Positions 25,466-35,598 of a DNA stretch of 64,000 nucleotides are shown in pieces. The DNA lies in contig NZ_VIAQ01000019.1 in NCBI RefSeq assembly GCF_006546655.1, positions 241,711 to 305,710 of the forward strand. The letters run 5' to 3'. The position numbers were made by a program, and so were the translations under genes. The notes under the pieces are model-generated. The model had not been told where the DNA came from. It ran no database searches and was given only the letters and a program-made list of their open reading frames with translations. The stretch is from Methanolobus vulcani. GTDB taxonomy: Archaea > Halobacteriota > Methanosarcinia > Methanosarcinales > Methanosarcinaceae. How positions within the stretch are numbered: the first letter of the stretch is position 1; each line of letters starts with the position of its first letter.

Positions 25466-28096
25466 TTAGATTATTACACCACATGATGATTTTTTCATTG
25501 CTTCTTTAATTTCAAGTACATTCAATCCATTATCAAAAGAGTAGAATTCTGAAAATTTGGGAGTGGATACAATGATATCAAATTTATCATCGACTTCAAT
25601 AAACCCCTCAGTTTCCAGATAATCGCGCAAGCTTCCATAGTCACTTTTAATATTGTTTATTGAAATTATGAATTGATTTAACAAACTTGTGATTTTTCGT
25701 ATAACATAAATATTTTCAAACTTATTAGTAGTTGTGACTATATCTTTCCATGCCCAGTATACATTTTCTGTAATTATCATCCCATCAGAAATGATGCTTC
25801 GATTTGCTGTAAATTTTTGGATATCAGAATCAGATATTAAAGACTTGATATTACCAATGTCAGATTCAGACAAGTCATCGAGTGAAATCAGATCAAAAAT
25901 AAATATATCTATTTTTTCAACTTTAGTGTCAATGACATCTAATTCACTACTTAAAGACTGGTAATGAAGGTTAGCTATCTCTCTATTTACTGAAGATAAA
26001 CTATCATTGGCTATTTTTTTTACTTCGTTTGAAAGAGTGGAATAGTAAGTGTCAAACCTCTTCAATGCTATTATTTCTTCTTCATTTATTGATGAGTTAT
26101 CTTGCAAAATAGTGTAGCGTTTTTGATTGCCATATATTCTTTTTGAATCAGCAATTCGATTCTCTTTATATTTGATAATAAAAAGTTTTGATATTTTAGA
26201 CTTGTTATTATTGCATTCCCTATTAATCCTGCCTGAGACTTGTTCTATACTATCCAATATAGAATAATCCCGAATTCCAAAATCACAATCAATGTCCACG
26301 CCAGCCTCAATTGATTGAGTTGACACAATTATAATTCGCTCATCATTATTTTTATCTTTAATTTCTTCAATCATCTTTCTTCGTCGGAGATTTGAAGTAG
26401 TGCTGTTTAGAAGATAAAATGAAAAATCATCAAAATATTCATCATATTTCAGTTCTTCATATATTCTTGCTGAAGTTGCAACCAAATTGAGTGTAATTAG
26501 TATTTTTACAGGTCCAGTGACATAATTTTTTTCGATTTCTTCAATTAAGAGGTTTTTAATACCATCAATGTCATTGATATCTTTTCTAAAAATAACTTCA
26601 TTTCTTTTGAATACAGGATGATTATAGTATTTCTGCGCATCATCTATAAGTTGTACAGCGTTAGAATTATCTATAAAATAATTAATATCAGGAAGAGTTG
26701 CACTCATTATAATGTAATATATATTCAAAGATTCACTTGTTTCTTTTATGAAATTATAAAAAGTGCGTATATTCCTATCACTTAAGGTCTGAATTTCATC
26801 AATAATTACAATACTATTACATAAACTTGCAATCTTATAGCGATTGTTCCCATGTGTTTTTATAAAACAATTGAAGAAATTAACATTGGTAATCACATTC
26901 ACACAATTATTTAAGAAATTGTCATCCTGAATTACTTTCATTTTCTTAAAATAAGATATATTGGTATCTTCATTTTCATTAAATTTATCAACATATGATC
27001 TGGAATAAATATCAGAGATTATACCTACTCTCTCTGAAAAAAATGATTCATCAAATAATGATCGCTCAATTACTTTATAATTTTGCTCAATTATATTGAT
27101 AAATGGAAAGACATAGAAAATTCGCCTTATAGTTTCATCATATTTGAGTATCTTTAAAGCCAGATTCATTGAAATATTTGTTTTTCCGCCACCTGTAGGA
27201 ACTGTCATCATGAAGATTTTATGTTCTTCTTGCAACAAACGTTCTATATTCACACTGCATTCAACAAGAATTTCTTTTCGTATTTCATTGATGTCATTAC
27301 AAGACTCAATATTAACAGGAGATATGGCATCGATATTTCTATTATATGAGATCATCGAATACGACTTTGCCATTTTTTCATGAATATCTTTGCTTATGAC
27401 ATTTAATTCGTACATGGAATCCAATGATTGAGAGTAATGCAAAGTAGAATAGGAATCGCTAAGCACCAGAAGGGAGTAGGATAGCTTTACAAAAAGAAAC
27501 ATTTTCTGCCAATTATATTCTTCCCAGAAAAAATCATCTTTTGATTGTTTAGAGATTGTAATTTCGTTTATTCCCACTTCTTGAATAATTTCTTCTATAA
27601 TCTCTCTTTCATCTAAGCTTTCAGCATAGTTCTTTGTAGAAAAATCACCAAGTCTTGTATGATGCTTTGAGACAATATTAACAGCTAAGTAAACTGGTCC
27701 TTCTAAATCTGGATATTTGTCTAAGAGATACGAGCTTAGTACTCTATCTGAAAAAAAACTATGTTTGCTGTTAGCTGACTTTTTCTTATTATGCACTTTA
27801 ACCTGTTGGAAATTAGGATTTAACTTTCCGATGTCATGATAATAGACCATATAGAGCAAAATTTGTTTAACACTTATCTTGTTTTTTTCACCAAACAGTC
27901 CATCTATAAAATCATCAAAAATTGGTTCAAGTCCTAATTTATCAACTAAATGTAGAAAATATTCCCCGCATAACTGGGAATGTTCTTCTAATAATTCAAA
28001 ATCATTGTCTTTTCGATGTGCAGAATGATAAGTATTGAATGGAAATAGACTTTTGTCAATTGTGTCAAAAAGTGCTTTGAAGGTGTTAGAACACAT
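25466..28096 (-). CDS. cas3: Cas3 helicase-nuclease (HD domain at N-terminus)
   Basis: 876 residues from the ATG giving MCSNTFKALFD, which has GAAGGT about 10 bases upstream and overlaps the end of cas5. An N-terminal HD nuclease is marked by EHSQLCGEYF, YYHDIGKLNPNFQ and KHHTRLGDF. The SF2 helicase shows Walker A TVPTGGGKTN, DExH-type IIDEIQTL, SATLPD and the C-terminal STQSIEAGVDIDCDFGIRD ... EQVSGRINRE. It is recruited by Cascade to cut and degrade target DNA. All key residues are intact, so the system looks able to interfere. Confidence 0.97.
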   Translation of the reverse strand: MCSNTFKALFDTIDKSLFPFNTYHSAHRKDNDFELLEEHSQLCGEYFLHLVDKLGLEPIFDDFIDGLFGEKNKISVKQILLYMVYYHDIGKLNPNFQQVKVHNKKKSANSKHSFFSDRVLSSYLLDKYPDLEGPVYLAVNIVSKHHTRLGDFSTKNYAESLDEREIIEEIIQEVGINEITISKQSKDDFFWEEYNWQKMFLFVKLSYSLLVLSDSYSTLHYSQSLDSMYELNVISKDIHEKMAKSYSMISYNRNIDAISPVNIESCNDINEIRKEILVECSVNIERLLQEEHKIFMMTVPTGGGKTNISMNLALKILKYDETIRRIFYVFPFINIIEQNYKVIERSLFDESFFSERVGIISDIYSRSYVDKFNENEDTNISYFKKMKVIQDDNFLNNCVNVITNVNFFNCFIKTHGNNRYKIASLCNSIVIIDEIQTLSDRNIRTFYNFIKETSESLNIYYIIMSATLPDINYFIDNSNAVQLIDDAQKYYNHPVFKRNEVIFRKDINDIDGIKNLLIEEIEKNYVTGPVKILITLNLVATSARIYEELKYDEYFDDFSFYLLNSTTSNLRRRKMIEEIKDKNNDERIIIVSTQSIEAGVDIDCDFGIRDYSILDSIEQVSGRINRECNNNKSKISKLFIIKYKENRIADSKRIYGNQKRYTILQDNSSINEEEIIALKRFDTYYSTLSNEVKKIANDSLSSVNREIANLHYQSLSSELDVIDTKVEKIDIFIFDLISLDDLSESDIGNIKSLISDSDIQKFTANRSIISDGMIITENVYWAWKDIVTTTNKFENIYVIRKITSLLNQFIISINNIKSDYGSLRDYLETEGFIEVDDKFDIIVSTPKFSEFYSFDNGLNVLEIKEAMKKSSCGVII

Positions 28097-28850
28097 AATA
28101 TGCACTACCTTCTGACACAATACAATTGTCTGGGTTTTTTAGTTCAATCTTAGTTTCATTTTGTGGAATTGCCATCAAACAATACACATACTTAAACATA
28201 TCATCAAAATCTATAGGAAGCAACTCCAGTTTTAAATTGCGAGTTGTTTCCTTTGATAATTCATCAAAAGGAAATATACTGGAGCAACTTACTTCTTTCT
28301 CAGAGTTCACTTCATAGTCATTTAATGAAATATACTCTATACTGGCAAAGAACTCATTTTTGCCCAGATATATTGGAAATACGCTTTTATTCTGAGTGAT
28401 GTTTTCAATAATCAGAGAGTGAAGCGAATCATTGTCATTTAAAAGCAATCCAATTTCATAATCTGGGTCTTGAAGGATTTGTTCATTTATCATCACATTA
28501 GGAGAGCCTGTGTCTACTCTATTATTTAGAAAGCTATTGAGACTGTTGTATGTGACTACAAATTTCTTATTAGCTGATCCATTAGGTTTGATGAATACTT
28601 TTAAATCATGCAATTTTGAATAGAATTCTGGGCATGTATCTGAATTTTTATAACCGCTAAGACCTATGAGTGAACCAATAATTCCTAATAATTGAGGTTT
28701 TGGAATTATCGAATACGTATTTCTAAAACGATTACTAATTGGCTGATTAAAATGGGCAAATATCCCATGCAGTCTGAATATAAGTACTTTATTTGGCTGC
28801 CCAGAAGCTTTACCATTTGTTGATGAAAAAGATTCAAGTGTTGTATTCAA
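28086..28850 (-). CDS. cas5: Cascade subunit Cas5 (I-B)
   Basis: 254 residues. The family hallmark is LIFRLHGIFAHFNQPISNRFRNTYSIIPKPQLLGIIGSL, the Cas5 N-terminal RAMP fold that caps the crRNA 5' handle. The best start is TTG at 28850, preceded at the right distance by AGGTGAT; a GTG three codons earlier overlaps that site. It follows cas7 by 26 bases and overlaps cas3 by 11. Confidence 0.93.
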   Translation of the reverse strand: MNTTLESFSSTNGKASGQPNKVLIFRLHGIFAHFNQPISNRFRNTYSIIPKPQLLGIIGSLIGLSGYKNSDTCPEFYSKLHDLKVFIKPNGSANKKFVVTYNSLNSFLNNRVDTGSPNVMINEQILQDPDYEIGLLLNDNDSLHSLIIENITQNKSVFPIYLGKNEFFASIEYISLNDYEVNSEKEVSCSSIFPFDELSKETTRNLKLELLPIDFDDMFKYVYCLMAIPQNETKIELKNPDNCIVSEGSAYYVF

Positions 28851-28876
28851 TAGTATCACCTGAATACCTTTTATAT

Positions 28877-29737
28877 TTATTGCGCATTGGAAATGCCAAT
28901 GTTCTCAACTTTATTGCTGTATTGCTCAAGTGAGTCTTTGTTGATTCTATCTTTAATTATATCATTAACTTTGGAATAATCCACAATAATATTTCCATCA
29001 GATTCATACACGTTGACCTGCGAATTCAGATTATTAAAGATATGATTATCTTTGTTTTCAAACCAAACCATACTTACCGTTTCACAACCAAACATAGTTG
29101 TTGAAGTTACTTTTCCCACTGAATATTTCAGAGCATTTTTTAATTTTTCAATGTCTGTATCAGAGATATCAATTCCTTGTTTTTGTGCAGAGTTCATATT
29201 AAGGCAAACATCATACACATAATAGACATCATCTGCCCTGGATTCTGAACCTATGGTTGTCTGCTGACTATCTTTGCTTTTTTCATTTGGATTTCTATAT
29301 GGAGAAAGAATATCAGATGAGTAGATACTTGAATTTTCGAAACGGTTTACACCGTAGTTTATTTGACATGGTCCTGTGATAGAAATATTGCTATCAACTG
29401 CAAAAACAACACCAAAAAGACGAACATCAATAAATGATTTTAAGTCTTCTATAATCTCTATTTCGCTTTTTGGGATGGAAGTCTTATTGCATTTTAGTAG
29501 GTAGTTTTCTTTAAGAGTAAGATATCTTTGGACAACTCCGTCTTTTGTTTCATGTGCCTTCTGTGTTCTCTGAACAAAAACAGCTTCATTATCAGATAGA
29601 TATTCTCTGATGCAATATTTTAATGCTTTATCCGTAGCAAATATTCTACCATTTGGTAGTCTTCTTGGCAAACCATCAAAACCTGCGTTAAAACTTGCAT
29701 TTTTTGCGTTTACAACTACTAACCCATTATAATTCAT
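28877..29737 (-). CDS. cas7: Cascade backbone subunit Cas7 (Csh2 type)
   Basis: 286 residues. The N-terminus VVVNAKNASFNAGFDGLPRR matches the Cas7/DevR RRM-like fold that polymerises along the crRNA; GPCQINYGVNRFENSSIYSSDILSPYR and VGKVTSTTMFGCETVSMVWFENK are further family blocks. The ATG overlaps the cas8b stop by 4 bases (ATGA), so the two are translationally coupled. Confidence 0.93.
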   Translation of the reverse strand: MNYNGLVVVNAKNASFNAGFDGLPRRLPNGRIFATDKALKYCIREYLSDNEAVFVQRTQKAHETKDGVVQRYLTLKENYLLKCNKTSIPKSEIEIIEDLKSFIDVRLFGVVFAVDSNISITGPCQINYGVNRFENSSIYSSDILSPYRNPNEKSKDSQQTTIGSESRADDVYYVYDVCLNMNSAQKQGIDISDTDIEKLKNALKYSVGKVTSTTMFGCETVSMVWFENKDNHIFNNLNSQVNVYESDGNIIVDYSKVNDIIKDRINKDSLEQYSNKVENIGISNAQ

Positions 29738-31632
29738 TCAGATTCCTCCTGTAATTCAGTTTCATTTCCTTCCTTTTTTGAATAGTACAAATAATTATTA
29801 TCAAAGTAGCCTGTATATAGGGGAATTTTGTTGTTATCATAGGATTTACTGAATTCAAATGCAAGGACACCACTCATCATATTGTGGAACTTGCGATTCC
29901 CATCAAGATATTCATTATGGGAATACTTTTCAAGAACTGTAATCAATTTACTTTTAAGCATTTCCATATCATGTACATTCATAGTATATTTTGTAAAAAG
30001 TTCCAATGTATTTTGTCCTTTTGAAACTTGAAGCAAATAATAGAATATTTGTCCCATGCAGTAACTTGCTTCAAAATCATTTTCTATCTTAAAAGAATCA
30101 TTTTCATCCATTTTTTCTTTCAATGACATATATTCTGTAATAATATCTCCTCCATTTTGTTCCATTGATAAGTATTTATAATAAATTATAAGGAAAAAGC
30201 GAATTTTGTTAGAACTGATCTTTAGTTCATCACGGAATTTGGAATTTCTTATTGTTTCTGATAGAATCTCTCTAAACAGTTTGGTGAAAATTTTGTCTTC
30301 AAACAAAGAATTATTTTGATAATAAATATAATTGCAAATAACTGAGTTATATTCAATTAGCTTTAATTTCAAAAATGGATGAAGACTCTTAATCAATTTT
30401 GACGGATCCGTTTCAAAAAGTGAACCAACAAGAGTGTTATTAAACAGCAAATTAAGTTCTCTTAAAAAGATGGACTTGTTTCTCAGATTCCCAATACGTG
30501 TGATTTCTCCATCTTTATCTTTTGAAGGCAGTTCTTTTAGTGCAGAATATATAAGTAAATCCTCTACATTATAAGAATATTCATTATGGAGCTCATAATC
30601 AAAATTGCTTACATAGATAAACTCGATATTCTCTATTTTAGGGTCGGTAAGCATCATCACATAGTCAAACGCTTGGAAACGATTTGAATTATATAAATGA
30701 TTTAGCATTTTCAAAATACTAAGTGGCTTTGATGAATAATCTTTGTAGTCATTGCTTGTAACACCTATAGAAGTGGGGAAAACATACCTATAAAACTTGT
30801 AGGCTTTGATATATTCAAAAAAATTGTATGTTTGTTTGGCACATTTGCCACATACATTAAAATTTTCAGGGTTTTTTGATTTCAAATTCGTTTTATATCT
30901 GGTAGGGTGTCTTAGCAAATACTTTCTATCTTTTTGAAGGTCAAATAAATTTCCTTGAGATAACATATAAAGTTGATCATGTAAGCCACAGCAATCACAT
31001 TCATCTTCAAATGTTTTGTATTTCAAAAGCTTATCCACAGTATAAGATGACACAGCATCAAGATATGAATTCACATCTTCTTCATTACTCAAAAAAATGA
31101 CATAATCATTTTGCGCTAAATCAAAATTATTATCAGGGTTTATATTATTGAAATTAATGAAAAAATTGAACACATTATCGCATATATATAAAAATGGAGC
31201 ATATAATTTAATTTCAGCAGACGATTTTTTATAATTATTAATTTTTTCATGTGGGATTGTTATGACAATATTATCATTTGAATATTTTACAGCTTTATTA
31301 TTCTCATCTTTATCAATAAAAGCATCTGTTATTTTGTAATGAGTTAATGAATGACTCAATAATGCATTATTCCCACCAATGTTATTACTTGAATTATGGG
31401 TTGGACGAATGAAGTTCTCGGATTTAAAGTACTTAGAACCATAAACCTTTAGCCAAGGTCTTTGATCAAATTCGTCTTCAAGGTTAGCAGGATCAATTAC
31501 AAATGGTTCATCAGATATATTTGGAGGGACGATCAATGCTTTTGTTTTACCGATTTTTTGATCTGATGTTTCGTCATTCAGCAAAGCATCGTAGTCATCT
31601 TCAGAAAACAGATTCACAATAAAATTATACAT
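29734..31632 (-). CDS. cas8b: Cascade large subunit Cas8b
   Basis: 632 residues from the ATG giving MYNFIVNLF, with GGGGAG seven bases upstream; a farther ATG adds 12 unlike residues. A split zinc-finger is visible in the middle: DECDCCGLHDQL and NVCGKCAKQTYNFF. The rest is helical and poorly conserved, normal for Cas8b, which recognises the PAM and starts DNA unwinding. Asn/Ile/Lys-rich composition shows lower G+C than the flanking core genes. Its position between cas6 and cas7 is that of the I-B subtype. Confidence 0.9.
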   Translation of the reverse strand: MYNFIVNLFSEDDYDALLNDETSDQKIGKTKALIVPPNISDEPFVIDPANLEDEFDQRPWLKVYGSKYFKSENFIRPTHNSSNNIGGNNALLSHSLTHYKITDAFIDKDENNKAVKYSNDNIVITIPHEKINNYKKSSAEIKLYAPFLYICDNVFNFFINFNNINPDNNFDLAQNDYVIFLSNEEDVNSYLDAVSSYTVDKLLKYKTFEDECDCCGLHDQLYMLSQGNLFDLQKDRKYLLRHPTRYKTNLKSKNPENFNVCGKCAKQTYNFFEYIKAYKFYRYVFPTSIGVTSNDYKDYSSKPLSILKMLNHLYNSNRFQAFDYVMMLTDPKIENIEFIYVSNFDYELHNEYSYNVEDLLIYSALKELPSKDKDGEITRIGNLRNKSIFLRELNLLFNNTLVGSLFETDPSKLIKSLHPFLKLKLIEYNSVICNYIYYQNNSLFEDKIFTKLFREILSETIRNSKFRDELKISSNKIRFFLIIYYKYLSMEQNGGDIITEYMSLKEKMDENDSFKIENDFEASYCMGQIFYYLLQVSKGQNTLELFTKYTMNVHDMEMLKSKLITVLEKYSHNEYLDGNRKFHNMMSGVLAFEFSKSYDNNKIPLYTGYFDNNYLYYSKKEGNETELQEESE

Positions 31633-31722
31633 TTTTTCTCCCCGTACATGCTGAAATAAATTTAACAATTAAAGAATAATGGTTATTACTACATAAACAT
31701 TTATTAAGCGTGGTGAAACTAT

Positions 31723-32448
31723 TCATCCCACCACCCCCAGACACCCAAATCCCATCGCATTTTTCTCCCCAAGCCCCGCATCGTAGGCGAACTTCACAAG
31801 TTCGGGGCTGGCTTCGAGTTTCATCTTTAGCATGCTGCATCGTCTGAAACTGTTATCTATGGACACGCGTTTTGCTTTGACATCCATCACATCAAGGATA
31901 TCGAAAAAATCCTGTTCTACTTTGTGGCCGTAGTATTCCTCGTATCTGGAGCAGAGATTTGTGTGGAGATTCTCATAGAACTTGGCATCCTTTGGGTAGA
32001 GGTCGAACTCAGCAAGCTTTTCACCTTTTTTCCTCATGGTCTTCACATACAGAGGAGAGAGGGTTGTGAACTTGCAGGTATCCGAGAACTCCGGCTGGGG
32101 CAGGATCTCTGCACTTTCAATAATGAGATTTGCTTTTTGTCCTTTTCCGAGGAAAAATTCCGGCTCCATAAGCAAACCTTCGGTGAAACTGCGAATAAAC
32201 TCCGGGTCCGGTGAAGAGATGAAAAAATGTGCTTTCGTAAAATTCAGGCCGTATTTGTTCGGAATCCAGTCCTCGATAACAAGGTTGGAAAACGTATAGA
32301 ACTTGAATCCCTGATGGCTGTGCAGCTCATTTGCAAGAGTAATATTGGCATTGGCAAGACGGTGATATAGCATAGAAGCTAAACCGTACTGGTAATCATA
32401 ATGAATGGGATTGGACGATGTTTTTCGAATGGTGATCTTGCATCGCAT
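31723..32448 (-). CDS. cas6: crRNA-processing endoribonuclease Cas6
   Basis: 241 residues with a double RRM-like layout. The C-terminal glycine-rich loop GLGEKNAMGFGCLGVV is the Cas6 signature; the early His residues (LHSHQGFKFYTFSNL) are candidates for the general acid/base. It cuts the repeat 8 bases before the spacer to leave the ATTGAAAC handle. First gene of the cas operon, 90 bases ahead of cas8b, with a TATA box about 60 bases upstream. Confidence 0.95.
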   Translation of the reverse strand: MRCKITIRKTSSNPIHYDYQYGLASMLYHRLANANITLANELHSHQGFKFYTFSNLVIEDWIPNKYGLNFTKAHFFISSPDPEFIRSFTEGLLMEPEFFLGKGQKANLIIESAEILPQPEFSDTCKFTTLSPLYVKTMRKKGEKLAEFDLYPKDAKFYENLHTNLCSRYEEYYGHKVEQDFFDILDVMDVKAKRVSIDNSFRRCSMLKMKLEASPELVKFAYDAGLGEKNAMGFGCLGVVG

Positions 32449-32506
32449 GAAAATATTTTGTACGTGATATTAGTTATAGCTTTCTAAAATATTCCCAATG
32501 CCTTCG

Positions 32507-32518
32507 TATAAATTTATA
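32507..32518 (-). promoter_or_regulatory. TATA box of the cas operon
   Basis: TATAAATTTATA, itself a perfect 12-bp palindrome, lies about 60 bases before cas6. A start some 25 bases on would leave a 5' leader of about 35 bases. Confidence 0.5.
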
Positions 32519-32571
32519 GTTAAGAACCGATTGTTTGAAACTTATGATATTAGCAGTACCACCAATAAGAC

Positions 32572-32588
32572 ATGATTTCAAAAATCAT
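32572..32588. repeat. 17-bp palindrome, copy 2 (identical copy at 20226)
   Basis: ATGATTTCAAAAATCAT, identical over 17 bases to 20226-20242 and 12.3 kb away from it on the other side of the CRISPR-cas genes. Confidence 0.6.
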
Positions 32589-32786
32589 AAATTACAAACC
32601 AAATGTGTTTAATTATGATAACATAGAACAAACATAATAATTACTTTTGTGTTATTAGTAGCAGAGGAACCAAAAAGAACTAATCCTTTTAAATGCATGT
32701 TGATTGCATAAAAACAGAAGTTAATTCACTACGGAATGTGATTATTTAGCATTAAAATAGAAACAAATAATAAACAATCAATCAAC

Positions 32787-33596
32787 TCAATAAAGATCAG
32801 TCCTGAGATCCTGCAGAATAGACCCTTTTTGTTTGATCTCTTTTGCTTTGTCAAGATCAATTTCCCCGATGAGAACGGTTTCCTCGTTTCCGGCTTCTTC
32901 AAGAATACGACCCCAACCATCAGTAATCAAAGAACCGCCGGGATAAATTGTACGCTTTCCTTTTCCAACCCGGTTGCAGGCTACATGAAGAAGTTGGTTT
33001 TCAATTGCCCTTGAAATTGACATGATGCGCCAGGGATGAGCGTAAAAATCCGGGATCTCGGCAGATGATACAAATATATCTGCTCCTTCAACAGCCAGTT
33101 TTCGTGCAACTTCCGGGTAGCGAAGTTCATTACATACGATAAGTCCGACTGAAATGTCGTGCTTTTTCAGTTTTATAGGAGCTATGCTGGTTCCAGATGC
33201 AAAGTATTCTTTTTCAGGACCATATAGCTGAACCTTGCGGTGTGAACCTGCCAGTTTTCCTGATTCGATACAAAAACCAAGATTATATTGAGATGGAGCC
33301 TGATCTTCTTTATCTGATGCATCCTTCTCTCTTCGTTCTATCATTGAACCTGCCAGAATGCAGCCATGTTCCTGTGAAAAGTCACAGAGAGCTTCAATTG
33401 TTGGTCCGGGAACATCTTCTGCAATCTCTTCTATCCGATCATAGCAAAAACCGGTGGAGAAAACTTCAGGTAAAACAAGCAATTCAGCTTCTCTGGAAAC
33501 TGCTTCTTCTGCCATCTGAAGAGCATGCTGAAGATTATCATGTTTTGAACAGACAGAGACATTCATCTGGATGCAGGCAACTTTCACTGTTTTCAC
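32787..33596 (-). CDS. Carbon-nitrogen hydrolase (nitrilase superfamily)
   Basis: 269 residues. The catalytic Glu-Lys-Cys triad is in place: LPEVFSTGF (Glu about 43), HRKVQLYGPEKEYF (Lys), and GLIVCNELRYPEVARKLA (Cys). Length fits a stand-alone amidase of the omega-amidase/N-carbamoylputrescine type; the Asn-Glu after Cys differs from the more usual CYDLRFPE. Substrate unresolved. No signal peptide. The only gene between the cas locus and tRNA-Gly. Confidence 0.9.
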   Translation of the reverse strand: MKTVKVACIQMNVSVCSKHDNLQHALQMAEEAVSREAELLVLPEVFSTGFCYDRIEEIAEDVPGPTIEALCDFSQEHGCILAGSMIERREKDASDKEDQAPSQYNLGFCIESGKLAGSHRKVQLYGPEKEYFASGTSIAPIKLKKHDISVGLIVCNELRYPEVARKLAVEGADIFVSSAEIPDFYAHPWRIMSISRAIENQLLHVACNRVGKGKRTIYPGGSLITDGWGRILEEAGNEETVLIGEIDLDKAKEIKQKGSILQDLRTDLY

Positions 33597-33724
33597 TCAC
33601 CTTTAACTGCTGTATAAAGAGAGAACATATGATAAAGATACTGTTTCTACACCGATTTTTAATAGGGGATTGTGAGATTTTCTAAAGTACATTTATTCCC
33701 GTTGTATATATCTCTTCAATAAGA

Positions 33725-33796
33725 TGCGGCTGCCGGGATTCGAACTCGGGTTCAGAGCTTGGGAAGCTCCGGTCATGACCGCTAGACCACAGCCGC
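33725..33796 (-). tRNA. tRNA-Gly (anticodon CCC)
   Basis: Acceptor GCGGCTG pairs with CAGCCGC; the anticodon stem GGAGC/GCTCT holds loop TTCCCAA, so the anticodon is CCC; the T arm contains GTTCGAATC. Discriminator A; CCA is not encoded. Confidence 0.95.
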
Positions 33797-33961
33797 ACGT
33801 TAAAAATATACAATTAGCTATTGAATTTATGCATATTAATTATTTATGACACCATGAATCTGTAAAAATCTTCTTTTTATACCACCGAAAGTGACGATAA
33901 TTAAACGCCGTTGATAATTGCTATCGAATGTTAAGTTAGAGCATTTAGGATGAAAATAAAT

Positions 33962-35560
33962 TCAATCGTCATCCATCATTTTTTTAACATTTTCGATTTT
34001 TAATATAATTTCATTTTGAAGAGATGAACATTCATTTAACCCATAATGTTTTTGAGCCTGCTCAAATGCAAAAATCGCTAAATTGAGATTGTCTTCTTTA
34101 TCGCGAACAGCAGCTAGATTTCTATAGGCATCTCCAAGATTATTCTGGGTTTCAGCATAATCAATTGGAAATTTTTCAGCTGTTCTGATTTTCAGTGATT
34201 CTTCAAAAAGTCGTATCGCCATAGATAGATTCTTTTCTTTGTCCCTAACTTCAGCAAGTTTGATAAAAGCTACTCCTAAATCATTTTTACTTTTTGCATA
34301 GTTAATTGGATATTTATCCATAGTTCTGATTTTCAGTCCTTCTTCTATCGCATGAATTGCTTTATTAAGATTTTTTTCTTTGTCTTGAACATCTGCTAAC
34401 TTTGTATAGATAATTCCCACTTCAGATTGGGTTGCTGAATACGCAATTGGATATCTATCAATAGTTCTGATTTTCAGTGATTCTTCTATCGCATGAATTG
34501 CTTTATTAAGATTTTTTTCTTTGTCACGAAGATTAGCTAATTTTCTATATGCAATTGAAAGATTGCTCTGAGTTAATGCATAGCTTAATGGATAAGCATC
34601 AACAGTTCTAATACTTAATGTTGCCTCATAAGCACATATTGCTTTTACAAGATTTTCTTCCTTATCCTTTATATCTGCAAGTTTTCCATATGCAATCCCA
34701 AGATTATTTTGAGTGTTTGCATAGTCAATAGGGTATTTTTCAACAGTTCTAACTTTTAATGCTTCGGTATATGCATGAATAGATTTATCTAGATTTTGTT
34801 CTTTATTTCGAACATCAGACAAATTCCTGTACGCAGCTCCAAGACAATTTTGTGCTTCAGCATAATAAAAAGCCTTCTCATTAATTGACAGATAATTTAA
34901 AGTTTCTTTGCAAGCACGTATAGATGTATCTAGATTTTGTTCTTTATTTCGAACATCTGATAAAAGTCTATAAGTTAATCCTAAACTACTCATAGTAATC
35001 GCATAATCAAGTGGAAATTTATCGCACGTTCTAATTTTCAATGACTCATTTAAACTTTGAATTGAAAGATTGAGATTCTCTTCTTTATCCCTCACCCTAG
35101 CAAGTTGTCTATAAGAATCTCCAAGATATTTCTGCGATTCAGCAAAATCAACTGGATATTTATCAACTGTTCTAACTCCTAAAGCTTCTTCAAAAGCACG
35201 GATTGCTATAGCAACATTCCTTTCTCTATTGTCAATCTTACTGAGATTAAGACTACAAATCCCCTCTCCATTTTTTGCATGAGCATATTCTTTTGGATAT
35301 TTCTCAGCTGAAACCTTCTTTGATATGGCTTTATACTCTGATAATGCTTCCAAAAGCATATCTTTTTTTACCAAACTGTCTGCGTTTATTAAAGAAGATT
35401 TGGTTTTAGCTAGGAACTCCTTTTCACTTTTCTTTTCATTTTTTTTATCGATTGAGTAATATTTTAATACAAATCCAATGATAGCTATGGTAATTCCAGT
35501 TACTAAACTATTAAGGTCAAGTATAGAATTTAGAAGTGAATCGCTTATGCTACTTACCAT
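33962..35560 (-). CDS. Membrane-anchored TPR protein with nine 47-residue repeats
   Basis: 532 residues. One N-terminal membrane helix (SLVTGITIAIIGFVLKYY) is followed by a charged linker and then about nine repeats of 47 residues, each with Y-P-x-x-YA-x-TQ-x-x-LG-x-AY-x-x-LA ... RDKE-x-NL-x-x-AI. Such long TPR variants occur in signalling and CHAT/NB-ARC-linked proteins. At DNA level two units (starting near 34321 and 34462) are nearly identical for about 65 bases, so the array is expanding or being homogenised. The solenoid faces the cytoplasm if the positive-inside rule holds. It lies 38 bases after the DUF1704 peptidase gene, on the same strand. Confidence 0.85.
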   Translation of the reverse strand: MVSSISDSLLNSILDLNSLVTGITIAIIGFVLKYYSIDKKNEKKSEKEFLAKTKSSLINADSLVKKDMLLEALSEYKAISKKVSAEKYPKEYAHAKNGEGICSLNLSKIDNRERNVAIAIRAFEEALGVRTVDKYPVDFAESQKYLGDSYRQLARVRDKEENLNLSIQSLNESLKIRTCDKFPLDYAITMSSLGLTYRLLSDVRNKEQNLDTSIRACKETLNYLSINEKAFYYAEAQNCLGAAYRNLSDVRNKEQNLDKSIHAYTEALKVRTVEKYPIDYANTQNNLGIAYGKLADIKDKEENLVKAICAYEATLSIRTVDAYPLSYALTQSNLSIAYRKLANLRDKEKNLNKAIHAIEESLKIRTIDRYPIAYSATQSEVGIIYTKLADVQDKEKNLNKAIHAIEEGLKIRTMDKYPINYAKSKNDLGVAFIKLAEVRDKEKNLSMAIRLFEESLKIRTAEKFPIDYAETQNNLGDAYRNLAAVRDKEDNLNLAIFAFEQAQKHYGLNECSSLQNEIILKIENVKKMMDDD

Positions 35561-35598
35561 GATATCAGCCTTTATTTAATGTCATCAATAATATTTTG

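Larger units (their letters stand above)
32449..32786. other. Gene-free AT-rich region upstream of cas6
   Basis: Lies between the nitrilase 3' end and the cas6 start. It holds the cas promoter at 32507-32518 and the second copy of the 17-bp palindrome; no open frame worth calling. Confidence 0.6.
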
